DNA of 64,000 nt from Tubulanus polymorphus (taxonomy: Eukaryota; Nemertea; Palaeonemertea; Tubulaniformes; Tubulanidae): NCBI RefSeq assembly GCF_964204645.1, contig NC_134032.1:7311175-7375174 (forward strand), read 5' to 3'. Of this stretch, positions 10,797 to 23,381 are shown piece by piece. Position numbers and translations under genes: made by a program. Each line of letters begins with the position of its first letter. The first letter of the stretch is position 1. The notes beneath the pieces were generated by a model. It made no database searches. It was not told the DNA's origin and worked only from the letters and a program-made list of their open reading frames with translations.

Positions 10797-11948
10797 AATA
10801 GAAAACAAGAAAATTAACTTTTATAAATTATTGGACGCCTGCGAAAAAATGTAGAATTTCTGGTATAAGCTAATGTGGAATTGTAAATTTGAAATCGAAG
10901 TTTAAAGAAATTTCGGGAATTATGAGATTTGGCGATTGGGTAGATGATACAGTCTTCGACTGGTCTAATTTAAAAAATAATTGTCAACTTGTGACTTCGA
11001 TTCACTTTTGCCTCTAAGCTGGTCTGCAACTTCATTGCCTCCATGGTTGAAGAAAGAGCTCTTCTGATGTCTGCTTCATCATGACTTTGAGCATATCGTG
11101 TAGCCAGCCAGCCCGGTCCTGGGGCCCGGTCTGGCTGTCACTTGATATCCTAGACTTGAGTCTGGGTTGAAGTAGACATTGTCATTTAACTAACTTATTC
11201 ATGTTATTCTGTATGAATTACCCGTGTGTCTTGTATTTTCTTATTTTAAAATTTGTAAATGTATTGATTTTTGGAATTTTATCCCGGAATTTCAATGTAA
11301 TAAGGATCAATAAAGTATTGAATTTAATTGTCACCTTATACACATGCCATCAGAGGACGCGGAGCCGTATATGACAGCTATGCTATTATAAATTGCTAAT
11401 CTCATGAAACCTGCATACGTCTAATATCGAACATATTTTCTAAAACATTTGAATATTGAAATTATATGTTTACACGTTTTTATATAGACCGCTTGTAGCC
11501 GCCGATGAAATTCACGCCGGCCCAACTCAGATCGTAGATAGCTTCGTCATTCCACTAGCATCCCCATGTCAGGGTCTGACTTTTATATCAGACTTCCAAA
11601 TCGTGTATACATCCGCCATTTAACCGAATACTCCGATTTACTTATCATCTCTATTTATCCCTGCCGCTCCTGATATAATCATACATCCTTTACTATTACA
11701 ATAAGTCTTCTCGTGATATTCGATGCGATATAACATTTCGACGTTCAAATAGAGGTCATTATATAATCCCAGGGAGCCATTCTACATCTTTATCAATAAT
11801 ATTTTGCAAAATAGCTTGTATGTGTACACATAAACCTGTGACGTTTTGCACATCGATTTACGGTTGTCGTTTGTAAAATGACGCTGAATGGTTATCATTG
11901 TTTGGTTTCATAATGGTAACGTTTTATAAGGCGTCAAAAAAATGAAAT
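10797..11948 (+). repeat. Dispersed ~1.15 kb repeat, copy 1
   Basis: From the shared AAAACAAGAAAATTA start to the shared TAAGGCGTCAAAAAA end, this unit matches 55796-56948 in the same orientation with scattered substitutions and small indels. Inside is a segment ending AAGGATCAATAAAGTATTGAATT, a word often seen at the 3' end of non-LTR retrotransposons. Both copies carry it, so it was already there when the unit was copied. Flanking sequences of the two copies are unrelated. Confidence 0.8.
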
Positions 11949-14652
11949 AAAATAAATCAACTCGGTTAAGATTTGGCGCTACAATTGAAGAACAAAATCC
12001 TGTTTTTAAATTTAAGGAGACCAAATGACCGATATACGTATATATTCATGTCCGTCAATAATGGAACGATTCACAATTGGGCTTGTTTTGGTAGGTGTAT
12101 GGTGCACTACGATGTCATGGAAAAAGGGATTACGTGTAAGTGCTTCTCAGTAAGCAGAGCTTGCGTTTATAAGACTGTTGCCTAGTGGTATTTCGAGGAA
12201 GCGGGCATTACTCATACCGCTGAACCTGATACAACTGATGCGCGAAATACAGGTATTGACTTGACATATCCTTCGAGTGACATCCGCGCAATGGTTGATT
12301 ACATATCGACCAAGAAAGAAAAGTAGTGCCAGCAAATTGTTTCCAGTACAAGTACAGAACCAGGATGTTGGAATCTAGGCTTAAAGAAACGCATTGCACA
12401 TGCGGTTCAAAAAATCTATGTGAGTTGTTGTATTCGGTGAATGGGAATTGTGTAGATATATAACCACAATACAAGAAAGGTATATTAATTGACATCCGTG
12501 TACTTCGTGTACTATTACATATATATTTTTCTATGAAGGAACTTATTTAGGCCCATCGTTCTATTTTTTTAGATGTAATGGTATATGTCAAAAAGTGTCA
12601 AGATTGTGGTACCGGTATCTTATAGATACCAGAAATATGCCGACGGGGTACATAATTTCAGCCCTTAAGACTGTAAGAATAAGTCTAATGCTTCGCTCAG
12701 GCTTGAAGGTAATATGCAACATTGATATTTGGCTGGACCAATCAATGATAATAATCGTGCACATTTTTCCAAGAACTGTTTTTTCAGAACCATGGGAAGG
12801 GTTAGATCAATGATCGAAGACATGTTGGATGCTACCTTGCATGATCAGAACTTTTTACACCTAAATCCGTACTTACACTTTGATGCACTATGTGATCATA
12901 GTTTTAACTTTTCATGTGTACTGCGTGGAGATTACGCTGCCATATTAGCATTTAATGTTTGTAAAAAGATTTTGTTTAAATTAAATGGTATGCTGCCATT
13001 CAATCAATGAATGCAATATTCACGATTGGAAGATTAAAGTATGTTGGTATATATGTTTTAGCGAGTGACTTAACTCCATTTGAAGGCTGCCCAGTTGGAC
13101 AGATTTTATTCTGCTCTTGGTAATGAGGTAGTGTCAGCTGGATTTCTCAAAGGCGGCATTTGCTATGATTTTTATATGAGTGATGTCTGCGGATTTCTGT
13201 TTTCTTCTCCATTTCTTTTTATTGCTGAAGGCAATTATTACTGTATATTATTTTCCAGGTAGTGACAAGCCGAGTTTGTAGGCATCATTAATAAATTGGG
13301 CACCTTGGTGATGGTGATGGGATGGCTTACAATATTGAATTTGTTAAATGGATCTCTAGAAGACACACCGCAGTTTGAGGAGCAAGACCTCCCTGCATAA
13401 GACTGGTCACAGGTCATGTACGATGAAGAGGTAAAAAATACTTAGTGTTCAAAACATGCTACTAATACATGCACATAGTTACGATAATTAGAATGTATTT
13501 GTTAAATTACTTTTCAGTTTAAGGCAGTTTGATGCCCAGAAGGTATGCAAGTGTTTGAGGCTTAAGTTAGTTGCTTCTAAGATAGACAACATCAGAAATA
13601 TTCAAGTCAAAGTATACGGCAATTTTTGGTGCAATTTCTGTATTTTGGGTGCATCTGGTGAGCAAATCATTGAAATGGATCGCAATAGCAAAAAACCTCA
13701 TTTAAACATCTGTTCTGCATTAAAGATGTTTTAAAAATTGTTTCATTATATGTAATTAAACCTAGAGCTTGGTTGTTAAGTGTCCTTCTGTTATTAGCGG
13801 CATGTCCTTGCAACCTTGTTCGTGGAATGAAAGAAACAAGGCTAGTATTGATTGGCCAATGAAGATGCTCTGAAAATAATGCTGTCCTTGCCCATGTCGA
13901 CCGCTATTTCCGAACTGAAGCCAATAATTGCAGAAATCTTTCTCCTGATTTAACAGTGAACAAGATGTTTGAACTCTACAGCTCCGATTCAACGAATACG
14001 CCTGTGTCTTTTCTTTTTAAAATAAAGTCTTCAAATCACAGAACCTGGAATTCCCTTAAGAGGACGCGTGCAATACAAATCGTTCCAGTGACGACGAATT
14101 TAAAGCAAACCTAAAGGAGATGTATGAAAACCATGTAAAAGAAAAAGTCGAGGTGCGCAGAGTAAAGGAAAGGCTTGGAAATGCAAATAGCCAAAATTGG
14201 CTGTTGGCTGTTTTGATCTGCAACGAGTTATTACAGCATTCAGACAATTATTGCACGTCTTCCTGCCATGCTGGGTATTTCCACAATCAAAATCATGCTG
14301 ATACCCACAGAATTTACATTCTCGGTTTGTTAATTTTAGCAGAACCCTGTCGAGTTCTCATAAAAGTCACTCTCAGTACAATCTCCTTTGACTTTTCTTC
14401 GAGTTCGTCTGCTTGCTGATTTCATTGTTCGAATGCACAGCTTAGCTTAAATGGTCTGCACCAGGGTCACTCAGGTCATTTTCCCAGGGAAGGTGCCTTC
14501 CCAGTGACAGATAACACGATCTAGTCCCGCATCATGCAATCCTTACCGTTCCGAAATTGCACGATTTTACCCTCTTGCTTCAAACAGACTGAGTGTTCGA
14601 GAATCTATTGTCACGAATATTTCGTAATGCTTCATAAACCTGGATGAAGTAA

Positions 14653-14654
<2 letters not shown>
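11949..14654. other. Non-coding stretch without recognised genes
   Basis: Several short open frames occur but none shows a domain, splice context or family motif. Around 14062-14230 a plus-strand frame rich in Glu, Lys and Asn looks codon-like and might be a lost exon, but I cannot identify it. Confidence 0.5.

Positions 14655-14731
<77 letters not shown>
14655..14731. repeat. (AT)n microsatellite
   Basis: An uninterrupted run of about 38 AT dinucleotides. Apparent ORFs across it encode only alternating Tyr and Ile. Confidence 0.95.
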
Positions 14732-14733
<2 letters not shown>

Positions 14734-14869
14734 GAAACGTTTTTCGCATATTGATATTCATAGTTAATGTATACGCCACTGCCTGCGTGTCGTAGTATAC
14801 GCCGCAACGCCGAGTAGATGTTGAAAAATATACACTGCGGTGGCGCTAGCGGACGGACTGTAAATAAGT

Positions 14870-14950
14870 CGTATCTCGTATGTCATATGTCGTATCTCGT
14901 ATGTTGCATCTCATATCTCGTATGTTATATCTCATATCTCGTATGTCGTC
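14870..14950 (+). repeat. Short tandem repeat of CGTATCTCGTATGT-type words
   Basis: The words CGTATCTCGTATGT, CATATGT and CTCATATCTCGTATGT recur about five times with small changes across 80 bp. Confidence 0.75.
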
Positions 14951-16655
14951 TGAGGTCTTCCATAAAATATAATGTTTCAATTTGGAAATTAGTTATGGCG
15001 TGACACTTTCTAATGTAACATTGACCTTGGTAGCTTGCAAAAATATTCACTCTTGAATACAAAAAGACTTCAAAACTGATTCAGTTCATTGTGAAAACGA
15101 TTAGATATTTCAATTTCATTTTTTATGGCACTCGGTGATTGGTACCTACCGTAATGATCTTTTTTTACAACTCTCGGAAAAGAAAATTTGAATGGGAATG
15201 AATGGGTAATGGGAATGTAACATATTGTTTAGGCCTATTGTTAATTAGGTCATTAATAATACTGGTAAATATATAATATCTGTTCAACTAACATTAGATA
15301 GGTAGGCTAAATGTAGGCCAGGGCAGCCAGCTGAACCTGAAAATGATAAAACTAAAATCTATCAAAATGTTTAGTTTGTTTTGATGGGTTGTACTGTACG
15401 TTTATGCGTACCAGTACATGTCAGTATGTTATTTGTAGAAACCGTGTTGGCCCTACAGTCAGTAGACTCCTCTGAACTCGAATCCTATTAAGTCGAAAAT
15501 CCCTTCAACTCAGCATATGTTGAAATTTTTTTTCTGTCTCCTATGTTTAACCATACATTTAAATTCACTCTACTTAAATAATCGTTCAACTCAACTATTT
15601 TTTACCAAAACTACGTCCAAACTCCTCTCAACTCGAATATCTGAACGACCTCCCGGCTGCAAACACGAAGTAACGAATAAAAACATGCGCGTGTTTACTG
15701 CTTAGTAAGGCTACCAGTAGTAGATCCGCGCTACAAATTAAGATAATACATCCCTCAAGGAGACTTTCAGTACATACACAATCTCCAACAGGGCTAGCAT
15801 AAAAAAACCCGAAAATTAACAGCCTGTGCGCGTAACACATGTTTATCGATTTTCTATCATTGAATGTTAGCATTGTTACGTTCATTTTGTCTACTTTTTT
15901 CCGCACCAAAAAAGTTCACGGTAATATAATTCAAGCCGCATTTTATGATCGTTCCTTTGTCTTCTCACCAAGTAATTTTTTGGGGGTAAACAAGAGACAA
16001 AAGAAGCTTTGCTAAAAACTTATTTTTGATGCAATTCTTATTTAGCATCTAATCGTCAAACAAACCATGTAGGAACGATACTGAATCGTTTTTTGAGGTT
16101 TAATTTCTTAATAATTTTTGGCCAATTTTTTCAAAAAACCCCAACTCCGCTCTCGTTGATTTTTTTCTGGTCCCAATGAATTCAAGTTGAGCGGAGTCTA
16201 CTGTAACATTTCTCTTTCGAAGAATACACACATTTCTCATAAAAACCATCTTCCCCGCATGGATTCGAACCTGATGGCATTGGTAGACTCAGCCACGGTA
16301 CGAAACCCTGACACACAAGACCTGGTGTGCTGGTACATGCGCTGATTGCAGCAAAAAAACTTGCAGCACCTATCAGATTACCCGTTGTAACTGATGGGAC
16401 TAATTTCAAGGATAAGCTAGGCCTATAAGTGGAAAAACCTGGGCTAAAATGAAACAGGATGTCTGGTAAGCTTATAATGAATCTAAGCTGCGCACCCGGT
16501 CTAATGTGGCAGGGTTGTGGTATGGTGCCGAGTCTCCCACCATCAGGTTCGCGGGAGGATGATAAAAACCGCCATGGCATATCTTTTCATGAGGGGATGC
16601 GGTTCAAAATGAACTTGAAAATTATATTTCAATTTTTTTATTAAACATTTTTCAG
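14951..16655. other. Non-coding stretch with an inverted pair of tRNA-B-box-like repeats
   Basis: No supported gene. A segment around 16230-16310 (minus) and one around 16505-16580 (plus) share words such as CATCAGGTTCG and GGTTTTTAT/TAAAAACC in inverted arrangement. The first has a GGTTCGAATCC B-box-like word on the minus strand, so these may be SINE relics. Confidence 0.4.
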
Positions 16656-17736
16656 CGTAAAATGCCAAGAAGAAAAAGTCAAGAGATGGTAGCGAAGGAG
16701 GTGGTGAATTTGGGGGAAGATCCTGATTGGTTCTTTGTGAAGTTAGTGGATGAGCAAATTGGTAAGTAGGCCTATTAAATTTCTGTAAGCGTGGGTTCTG
16801 GCAAATTCGGCACCAAATAAGACGTACGGTACTTCCTAAGCCCATTATTTTGCGTGAACACCACAATAATTAATCCAGTGCTCACAACTCCCAGATAGTC
16901 CCAATACTTCTCTCTGTGATTACTTAATCTGCTTATTCTTAACAACTAATTAATCCAAACTTTGACAAGTCAGACAAACAAATTAAAAATCAAAGTCAGT
17001 CAAAACGATTATGATATTAATTACCTACAGCTACCTCAAAAGCTGTTCAGTACACTCAATTAAAACTGTCTGACAAACAAACACTCTCATACTCATGTGG
17101 TCTATTGCTGGAATATAATTTTTGAGAATCTGGGATATTAAATTAAAACTTATTTCGTAACATTTGGAGGTACAGAGTGTACTTTGTTTTGTGTTTTGTA
17201 TTATTTGAATCGCTAATTTTGATCCCTATATTTCATTTTCTATAGGCAGAGGTGTTTTTACATAGAAGCCATTTCAAAAGGGTGATTTCCTTCTAGAGTA
17301 CAAAGGAAAGATCTCCACTGTAGATAATTTTGATGGATTGTCAGACAACACCTATATTTTCTTCTTTGTAGAGAGAATTTAACTCAATTTGGTGAGTTGC
17401 GCAAGAAGCTGAGGAAATGTAGATTTGGCTTATGTAATCCAAGTGTATGCCTCTTGCATCCTCACATTCTCCATCAAACAGTTTTAAAGCGATTACTTTT
17501 TCTATTTATTGAAATAATATTGACATTTTTCCTGATTTACAGTGTTGATTCTACCGAAGATGACTATAGGTAGCTATGGACGGCTTATAAATGATGGTTG
17601 GGGTGGATTCCAAAACTGCAAACCCAAAACTCTGGTTGTCAATGGGGACCCACACATTGTGTTCTATGAAACCAGAGACATATTGTCAAACACTGAGTTG
17701 CGCTATGATTACGCAGTGGCAAATACATGGAGAGAG
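16656..17736 (+). pseudogene. Decayed SET-domain gene, three exons visible
   Basis: Exon A (16656-16761) follows a pyrimidine-rich acceptor and has an ATG at 16662; it encodes a basic start and a DWFFVKLVDEQIG segment. Exon B (17246 to about 17385) continues in phase with the GRGVFT and KGDFLLEYKGK words of the SET N-terminus, but a TAG at 17263-17265 and a later frame break interrupt it. Exon C (17543-17736) carries the C-terminal SET core (GRLIND, NCKPK, PHIVFYETRDI, ELRYDY), with a one-base frame conflict near its start. The family is KMT5A/SET8-like lysine methyltransferases of invertebrates; ND replaces the usual NH before the substrate channel. All three exons have GT/AG borders. The lesions suggest a pseudogene, unless an assembly error explains them. 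Confidence 0.7.
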
Positions 17737-17869
17737 GTAAAAAAAAACATTTATGAAGTGAATTATTGAATTGACCATGGTTGAATATATTTTTGGCTTA
17801 TGATGTGTACGTATATCTCGCTTATAAGTGTCTTTTTTGCATTCACTCTTCTTCCGTTCATCCATCTGT

Positions 17870-20715
17870 CCGGCCATATAAGAATCAAGGTCGTTATGAA
17901 AAAAAAATATGTTATGTTTCCAGAGCCAAACCTTAGTTGTTAGATCGAAAAGATTGTACATAGTACTGTTTGGGAAAATCTACCGTAATGAAATGTTCCC
18001 ACAAACCGACCTGAGACGGTTAGGAAAGAATCTTGTAGATGGTAGCACATATCGTTAATGTTCCCACTACCCGTCAATAAGTAAGAATATAAGAATATAC
18101 GGAATATTTTTGTATATTTTTCTGTTTTGACATATGTTATGTTCCCACAATCTGACATCAGTAGGTAGATGGGGAAAACATTTAGGTAGTACAGTTGGAT
18201 TATATATGCATATTATCATAACTTGACCTCAGAGAATAGTGTTACGCATGCTATATGACAAGCTGTATAACCACTGGCTTGGTGGACTAGTTCTATTTAT
18301 ATATACATATATTTGCTTTCTATGTACGAGACCCAGGTTTTACCCCGTGAGTACGCGTAATTTCACTGTCACATCAACGAAAAAACTGTGACTGACAATA
18401 CACTCGCTGCAGTTAAGTAGCCATAGAATGCAAATGAAAACTAAGAGATCCACATGATTTGAATGTTGCTAAAACTGTCAAAATCCATCTATGGTTCAAT
18501 GAAATATAAAACATGCATTACAAATAGTATTTAAAAACGTAAAAAAGTACCATTTTACTCTTTGAAAATATAATTTGTCCCCACAACTGATCCTTGTATA
18601 GTTTGGGGATACGCCTGTATAATGTTACCATAACCCTAACTAAATATGAAAATCAAAATTTTACTGTTAAGAAAAATGTTCTAGCGATCCGACATGATTG
18701 CATATAAAATTATGTTCCCGTAACCCCAACAACATTCAGTAAGGATAGAAAAATTGACGATTTTACTGATTAGAAATAGGCGTATACAATGGTCTCACCT
18801 CATTCAACATTAAATATTTTATAATTTGGGGAGTATGCTCCCATAACCCACCCTCAGGGAGGGTAGATAGAACATATTGAACTTTTACAATTTGGAGAAG
18901 TAGTTTTCCCATAGCCAGTGGGCAATAAGTAAATAGAGCGAATTGGAGATTTTACTTTTCGGTAAAGATAATATTACCACAATTCATACTTAGTAAGATG
19001 ATCGGAAAGATTGAAAGTCGACAAACCATCCTAAATAAGAACCTAATCATACTAAGGAGATAGGATAGATTGGACATTTTACTGTTTCAAAATGGATGTA
19101 CGTATGTTTCTAATTTGAAAAAGGTTAGGTAGATAGAAGAATTTAAACATACATTTAGTACGATTTGGGATATTCATAATGTTCCCAAAACCCAACCTCT
19201 GAGGGTAGATATGAAATATTGAATATTCTAGAAACATTATGTTCCCATTGCTCCAAAAACATTCAGTTACGAAGATAAGGATGATTGAAGATTTTACTGT
19301 TTTTTAATTGGCCCGTGTAATCCTCTCACAATCTAACCGTAGGTAGATTTCATAACTAACAAACAATGTTCCCATAACCCTAAAATCATTAAGATAGGAA
19401 AGATTAAAGCTTTTACTGTGTAGAAGTATGTGATGTTCTCGCAATCTAATATCATTAAGGAGGGAGATAGTTAAGAGTAAATTAAACATTCATGTAGTAC
19501 AGTTTGGGATGCATAATGTCCCCATTACCTGACCTCAGTAGGAAGATAAAAGAGATTGCTTATTAACAATTCAGGAATCATTTAATGTTCCTACATTCCA
19601 TAATCTCTTGGAAGTCTGTCAGTTATATAAGAATCAAGTTTGTCATAAAATATGTTATGTTTCCACAGCCTAACCTTAGTAGGTAGATAGAAAAGATTGT
19701 AGATTGTACATTTGGGGATATACATTATAATGTTCCCTTAACTTGTAGTAAGTAATAAGATGTTCCCACAACTTGACATCAGTAGGTAGGTAAAAAAGAT
19801 TTGACGTACATGTAGTACAGTTTGGGAATACGTCTATATAGGCCTATAAATAATGTTGCCATAATTCGAAGATTGAGAATATTACGGAAGATTAAACATT
19901 TTACTGTTTGGAAATATCTAATGAAATGTTCCCATGACCCGACCTGAGATGGTAGATAGGAAAGAATCTTGTAGATGGTAGCACATATCATTAATGTTCC
20001 CACTACCCGTCCATAAACAAGAATATAAGAATATAGGGGATATTTTTGAATATTTTTCTGTTTGGACTTATGTTATGTTCCCACAATCTGACATCAGTAG
20101 ACTTGATGTTCCAATAATCCATCCTCAACGTGTAGATGTGATATATTGAATATATTAAAATTTGGGTGATATACAATGTTCCCATAACCCAAAAATCATT
20201 ATTAGGAAGATAGGAAAGATTGAGAATTTTACTGTGAAGAAATCGACATAGGCCTATATAATGTTCCCACAATCCGAACTCAGTCGGTAGATAGGAAACA
20301 TTGAAGATTTTACAATTTGGGAAACACATGGGCTTAATGTTCCCATAACCCATTTTCAGTTAAGACCATAGTAAAGAATAACATTGTACATTAAGGATAA
20401 AAATCATGTTCTCACAACCCGTACTCAGTTAGAAGATACAAAATGTTGACGGTTTTACTGCTTGAATATGCAGCCATAATGTTCCCACAACCCGACATCA
20501 GTCGGTAGATAGAAAAGATCTTTCCAATTTCGAAAAAAAAATTACCACCAGGCAAAATCGATATGAATATAGGAAAGATTGAATAGGTATTATTCCAACC
20601 CCGACACCAGCAGTAAAATAGGAAATATGGACAATTTTATTGTGTGGAAATATGGTCATGGTCATGTTCCCACAACCCGACCTATGTATGATAATTTGAA
20701 TGATTCTTGACATAT
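17870..20715. repeat. Degenerate tandem repeat, ATGTTCCCACAACC family
   Basis: Words of the form ATGTTCCCACAACCCGACATCAGTAGGTAGATAGGAAAGATT recur roughly every 70-100 bp with heavy divergence over about 2.8 kb. A longer block near 17970-18165 reappears with few changes at about 19912-20105, so a higher-order duplication sits on top of the basic array. The many short minus-strand ORFs here are products of the repeat. Confidence 0.8.
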
Positions 20716-21068
20716 AGCTTGATTCTTGAACATATAGTTTCTGCTTGTTGATTATTACCTAACACTTGCATATGGATATTAATTAGGGTTAAGACCATTC
20801 GATATAACCCGGTTTATCAATTTACATTTTCCTTTTCCTGGACTTTTTAATGATAGTACATAACTTACCGTAAATTACTCAAATTTTTTTGAATTACTAG
20901 TGCATTGATTACTAGTAAGGTTTGTTGATCGTTGTTTTCATTTAAATTCATTTAGGTCCAATCATTTATTTTTAAAGAATAATAGGTCAAAACATTAAAA
21001 TCTGAAGTAAAAGATATCATACGATTGAATTTGAAAAAGATTGCTGTTAACGTACTTGATTCTCTTGA

Positions 21069-21268
21069 TTAGGAGAGGCGCAGTTGGCCGAGTGGTTAAG
21101 CCGCCGGTCACTGGTCTCTCGTCAATCCAGGATTCGTGGGTTCGAATCCTGGTGGCGACAGAGTTTCCTGGTCGAATCTCTCTTCCCTTAGTTGGGAAAA
21201 AGAAACATCGAACCCGCTAATAATGCCCTGCGTGGCGCTCAATGGGTTGAGGGTGTTAAAGAAAAAAA
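21069..21268 (+). mobile_element. tRNA-derived SINE with 17-bp target duplications
   Basis: The head has a polymerase III A box (TGGCCGAGTGGTTAAG) and B box (GGTTCGAATCC) about 50 bp apart, then a body and an A-rich tail. GTACTTGATTCTCTTGA occurs exactly at 21052-21068 and again at 21269-21285, flanking the insert. That is the signature of target-primed reverse transcription. The anticodon stem is not convincing for a functional tRNA. Confidence 0.85.
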
Positions 21269-21296
21269 GTACTTGATTCTCTTGAAGTACTTTAAT

Positions 21297-21520
21297 CGCT
21301 ATTCGTCTGTTTGTCCGTAGACAGAAACCAGTTATTTTGGGAAGTTTTGAAGGCGCTTCAAGGAATTGTTTTGATACTTGGTTTTTACATGTATTTACCC
21401 TTAGATACATCTTCAGCCCAAAAACTGGCTCTATCAGAATGAAGATGGGTGACTGGCGGCCATTGTTTCTTCGTCGAAATCAGCACTTATTACACTTTTT
21501 TGAAGTTTTCAACTTCAAAT
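21297..21520 (-). repeat. Diverged copy of the repeat at 46.9-47.1 kb
   Basis: In reverse orientation this stretch follows the same order of words as 46900-47110. These include CCAGTTATTTT, GAAGTTTTGAAG-CGCTTCAA, ACATGTAT-TACCCT, ACATCTTCAGCCCAAAAACTGG and CAGAAT-AAGATGG. It is part of a mobile repeat family that includes the MITE at 46093-47170. Confidence 0.65.
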
Positions 21521-21552
21521 TCGCTGAAAGAGGATATGCAGGTCTGGTTGAG

Positions 21553-21972
21553 CCAGAAAAGCATATTTTGGTCAACTGTCATGGCAAACAGGTGCTATAT
21601 AGTTTAATTGTTCAGCACAAACCGCGTTATCTTTCGCACAAAGTGGATGTTATGGCGGAATAAAATGGCCATTCAGTTTTGAGGTTGCCCCCATTCCATT
21701 GTGAACTGAGTCCCATTGAAATGGTATGGGCCAACATCGAAGGATACATGGCTGCGAACAATAAAACCTTTAAGCTGGATGATGTATATTTACTTTTAAT
21801 TGATGCCATGTCTCGTGACACCATGTCACCGAACAATTTGTTATCAACCTCGGAGACGATAGTGATTTCTCAGATCAATCTCATATCAGAGGACAGTGAT
21901 TGGGGTGAATACTGGGAGATGGACAATGATGATGACATCAATGCGCTTGGAATTGGATTTATTGTAGATTGA
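21553..21972 (+). pseudogene. C-terminal remnant of an IS630/Tc1-like DDE transposase
   Basis: After an in-frame TAA at 21661-21663 the frame continues with GHSVLRLPPFHC, then ELSPIEMVWANIEGYM. This matches the LPPYHCELNPIELIW block holding the last catalytic acidic residue of IS630-like transposases. The tail is rich in Asp and Glu. The N-terminal DNA-binding domain and first two catalytic Asp residues are not seen, so only the C-terminal third survives. Confidence 0.65.
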
Positions 21973-22818
21973 TTTATTTGTATTGAAGTAACAACAAATA
22001 TCGTGTTTCACCTGAAGTGATATTCATACATTTTACTTATTTATTTGCCTCTCCAGCTGTGTGATATGTTTTAAATCTTGGACCATCAAAACACACCTGA
22101 CAACTTGAAAACTGTGTATAAAAAAGTTATGCACTCTTGGATACTCCAAGAATTGAAAATTCAGTCATTCTAAGATATAGCAAACATCAAAAATTCATAA
22201 AGACTAAAAATGTTCAACTCGAAAAATAGGTTATTTTCCCTTTGTTTGAGATTCTGTGACAGATTTACTTTTCAACTTTAGAATACAATTTTGGTATCGT
22301 TTGACTCATTGGAAATGGAATCTCTCCTATATAGATTATAGCTGCTTAACTATGAGAAGTAGCCCACTTTCTCACTATATGGCGAATGATCTTCCTTCTT
22401 TTTCATAGATTTTCATAGCCTTTAGGTGCATGGGAATAATGGGTGCACTAAACAGTCTACTAATTGTTGTAATTCTAATTATTGTAATTTACAAGATTAA
22501 TGTGTCTTATCGAAATTTTGTGCTTTGTGCTTTTATTCTGTAATTACAATGGCATTGGCTAATGACAGACAAAGCATTTCTGGACATTGCAGGGGAAATA
22601 AGTTGTAATGTCGCGCATAGTGGCAGCACCTATATTTAAGCTCCTGGAATAAGTCATTTTATACCACCATCTTCACTACTTGTGTCAGAAATTTTGGACT
22701 AGATAGTCTATGAATGTGTCTGGATTACAAAGGTGGACTTTTCAAGATCTTAAATGAAACAGCTAAGTGATATTCATTGGTGAATTTATTTCTGATGGAC
22801 TGACATTTTAAATTTATA
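21973..22818. other. Non-coding stretch upstream of a LINE ORF2
   Basis: No domain is visible. The last few hundred bases may be the 5' part of the LINE whose ORF2 begins at 22819. Confidence 0.4.
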
Positions 22819-23381
22819 ATGTTTGGATATACATTCAGCACTCTCAGGCAGGCATCCAAGCATGGCTGTAATCAGCTACCTCGAGAACTGTTCAACAAAT
22901 TAGTTCAGCTTGGAATCAGTGTCAAAAGGCCAACAAGCCGTGGTTGTCGAGCCGGAAAGGGACTTAGGAGGCCAATAATAGCAAGGACTACAGACAGAGA
23001 TCAATGGAGGTCATGCAGTGGGGCAATGTTTGTCAACAAACCCCAAGGTCGTAGTGTAATTTCCGACAATTTGATTGTGATAAATACTATGAACAGCAAA
23101 CCAACCGATCCTGAAAAACTCATAATCTGCTGTCTAAATGCACGTTCCATCAAAAACAAGACTTTGCCTTTCAAGGATTATATAGTATCAGGTGACTTTG
23201 GCATTTTCGCTATTACTGAGACATGGCTGGGATCAGAAGTTGACCAGCACTGTGTATCTGAAATTATTCCAACTGGCTATGACATGAAACATGTTCCACG
23301 CACCAAAAGACACCCTCGTGATACCGGGGGCGGTGTGGCAGTGATTCATAAATCATGTCTAGACCTGACCATGACCCTTAA
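22819..23381 (+). pseudogene. LINE (CR1/L2-like) ORF2, endonuclease N-terminal part
   Basis: About 188 residues. A basic leader with the RGCRAG word is followed by the start of an APE-type endonuclease: LIICCLNARSIKNK (Asn of the active site), then FAITETWL (Glu) and GGGVAVIHK. The match breaks off after MTL at the CTTAA at 23377-23381. It resumes in frame at 43916 with one extra CTTAA copy, so this ORF was split by the 20.5 kb insertion. Confidence 0.85.

Noticed and set aside
12729-13010. 93-codon plus-strand ORF
   Set aside because: No domain, splice context or repeat relation was found; length alone is not enough in AT-rich DNA.
14567-14807. Two minus-strand ORFs of 70-75 codons
   Set aside because: They are translations of the (AT)n microsatellite and give only Tyr-Ile repeats.
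21075-21160. Functional tRNA gene
   Set aside because: A and B boxes are present but the anticodon and acceptor stems do not pair well. The unit has target duplications and an A-rich tail, so it is a SINE.
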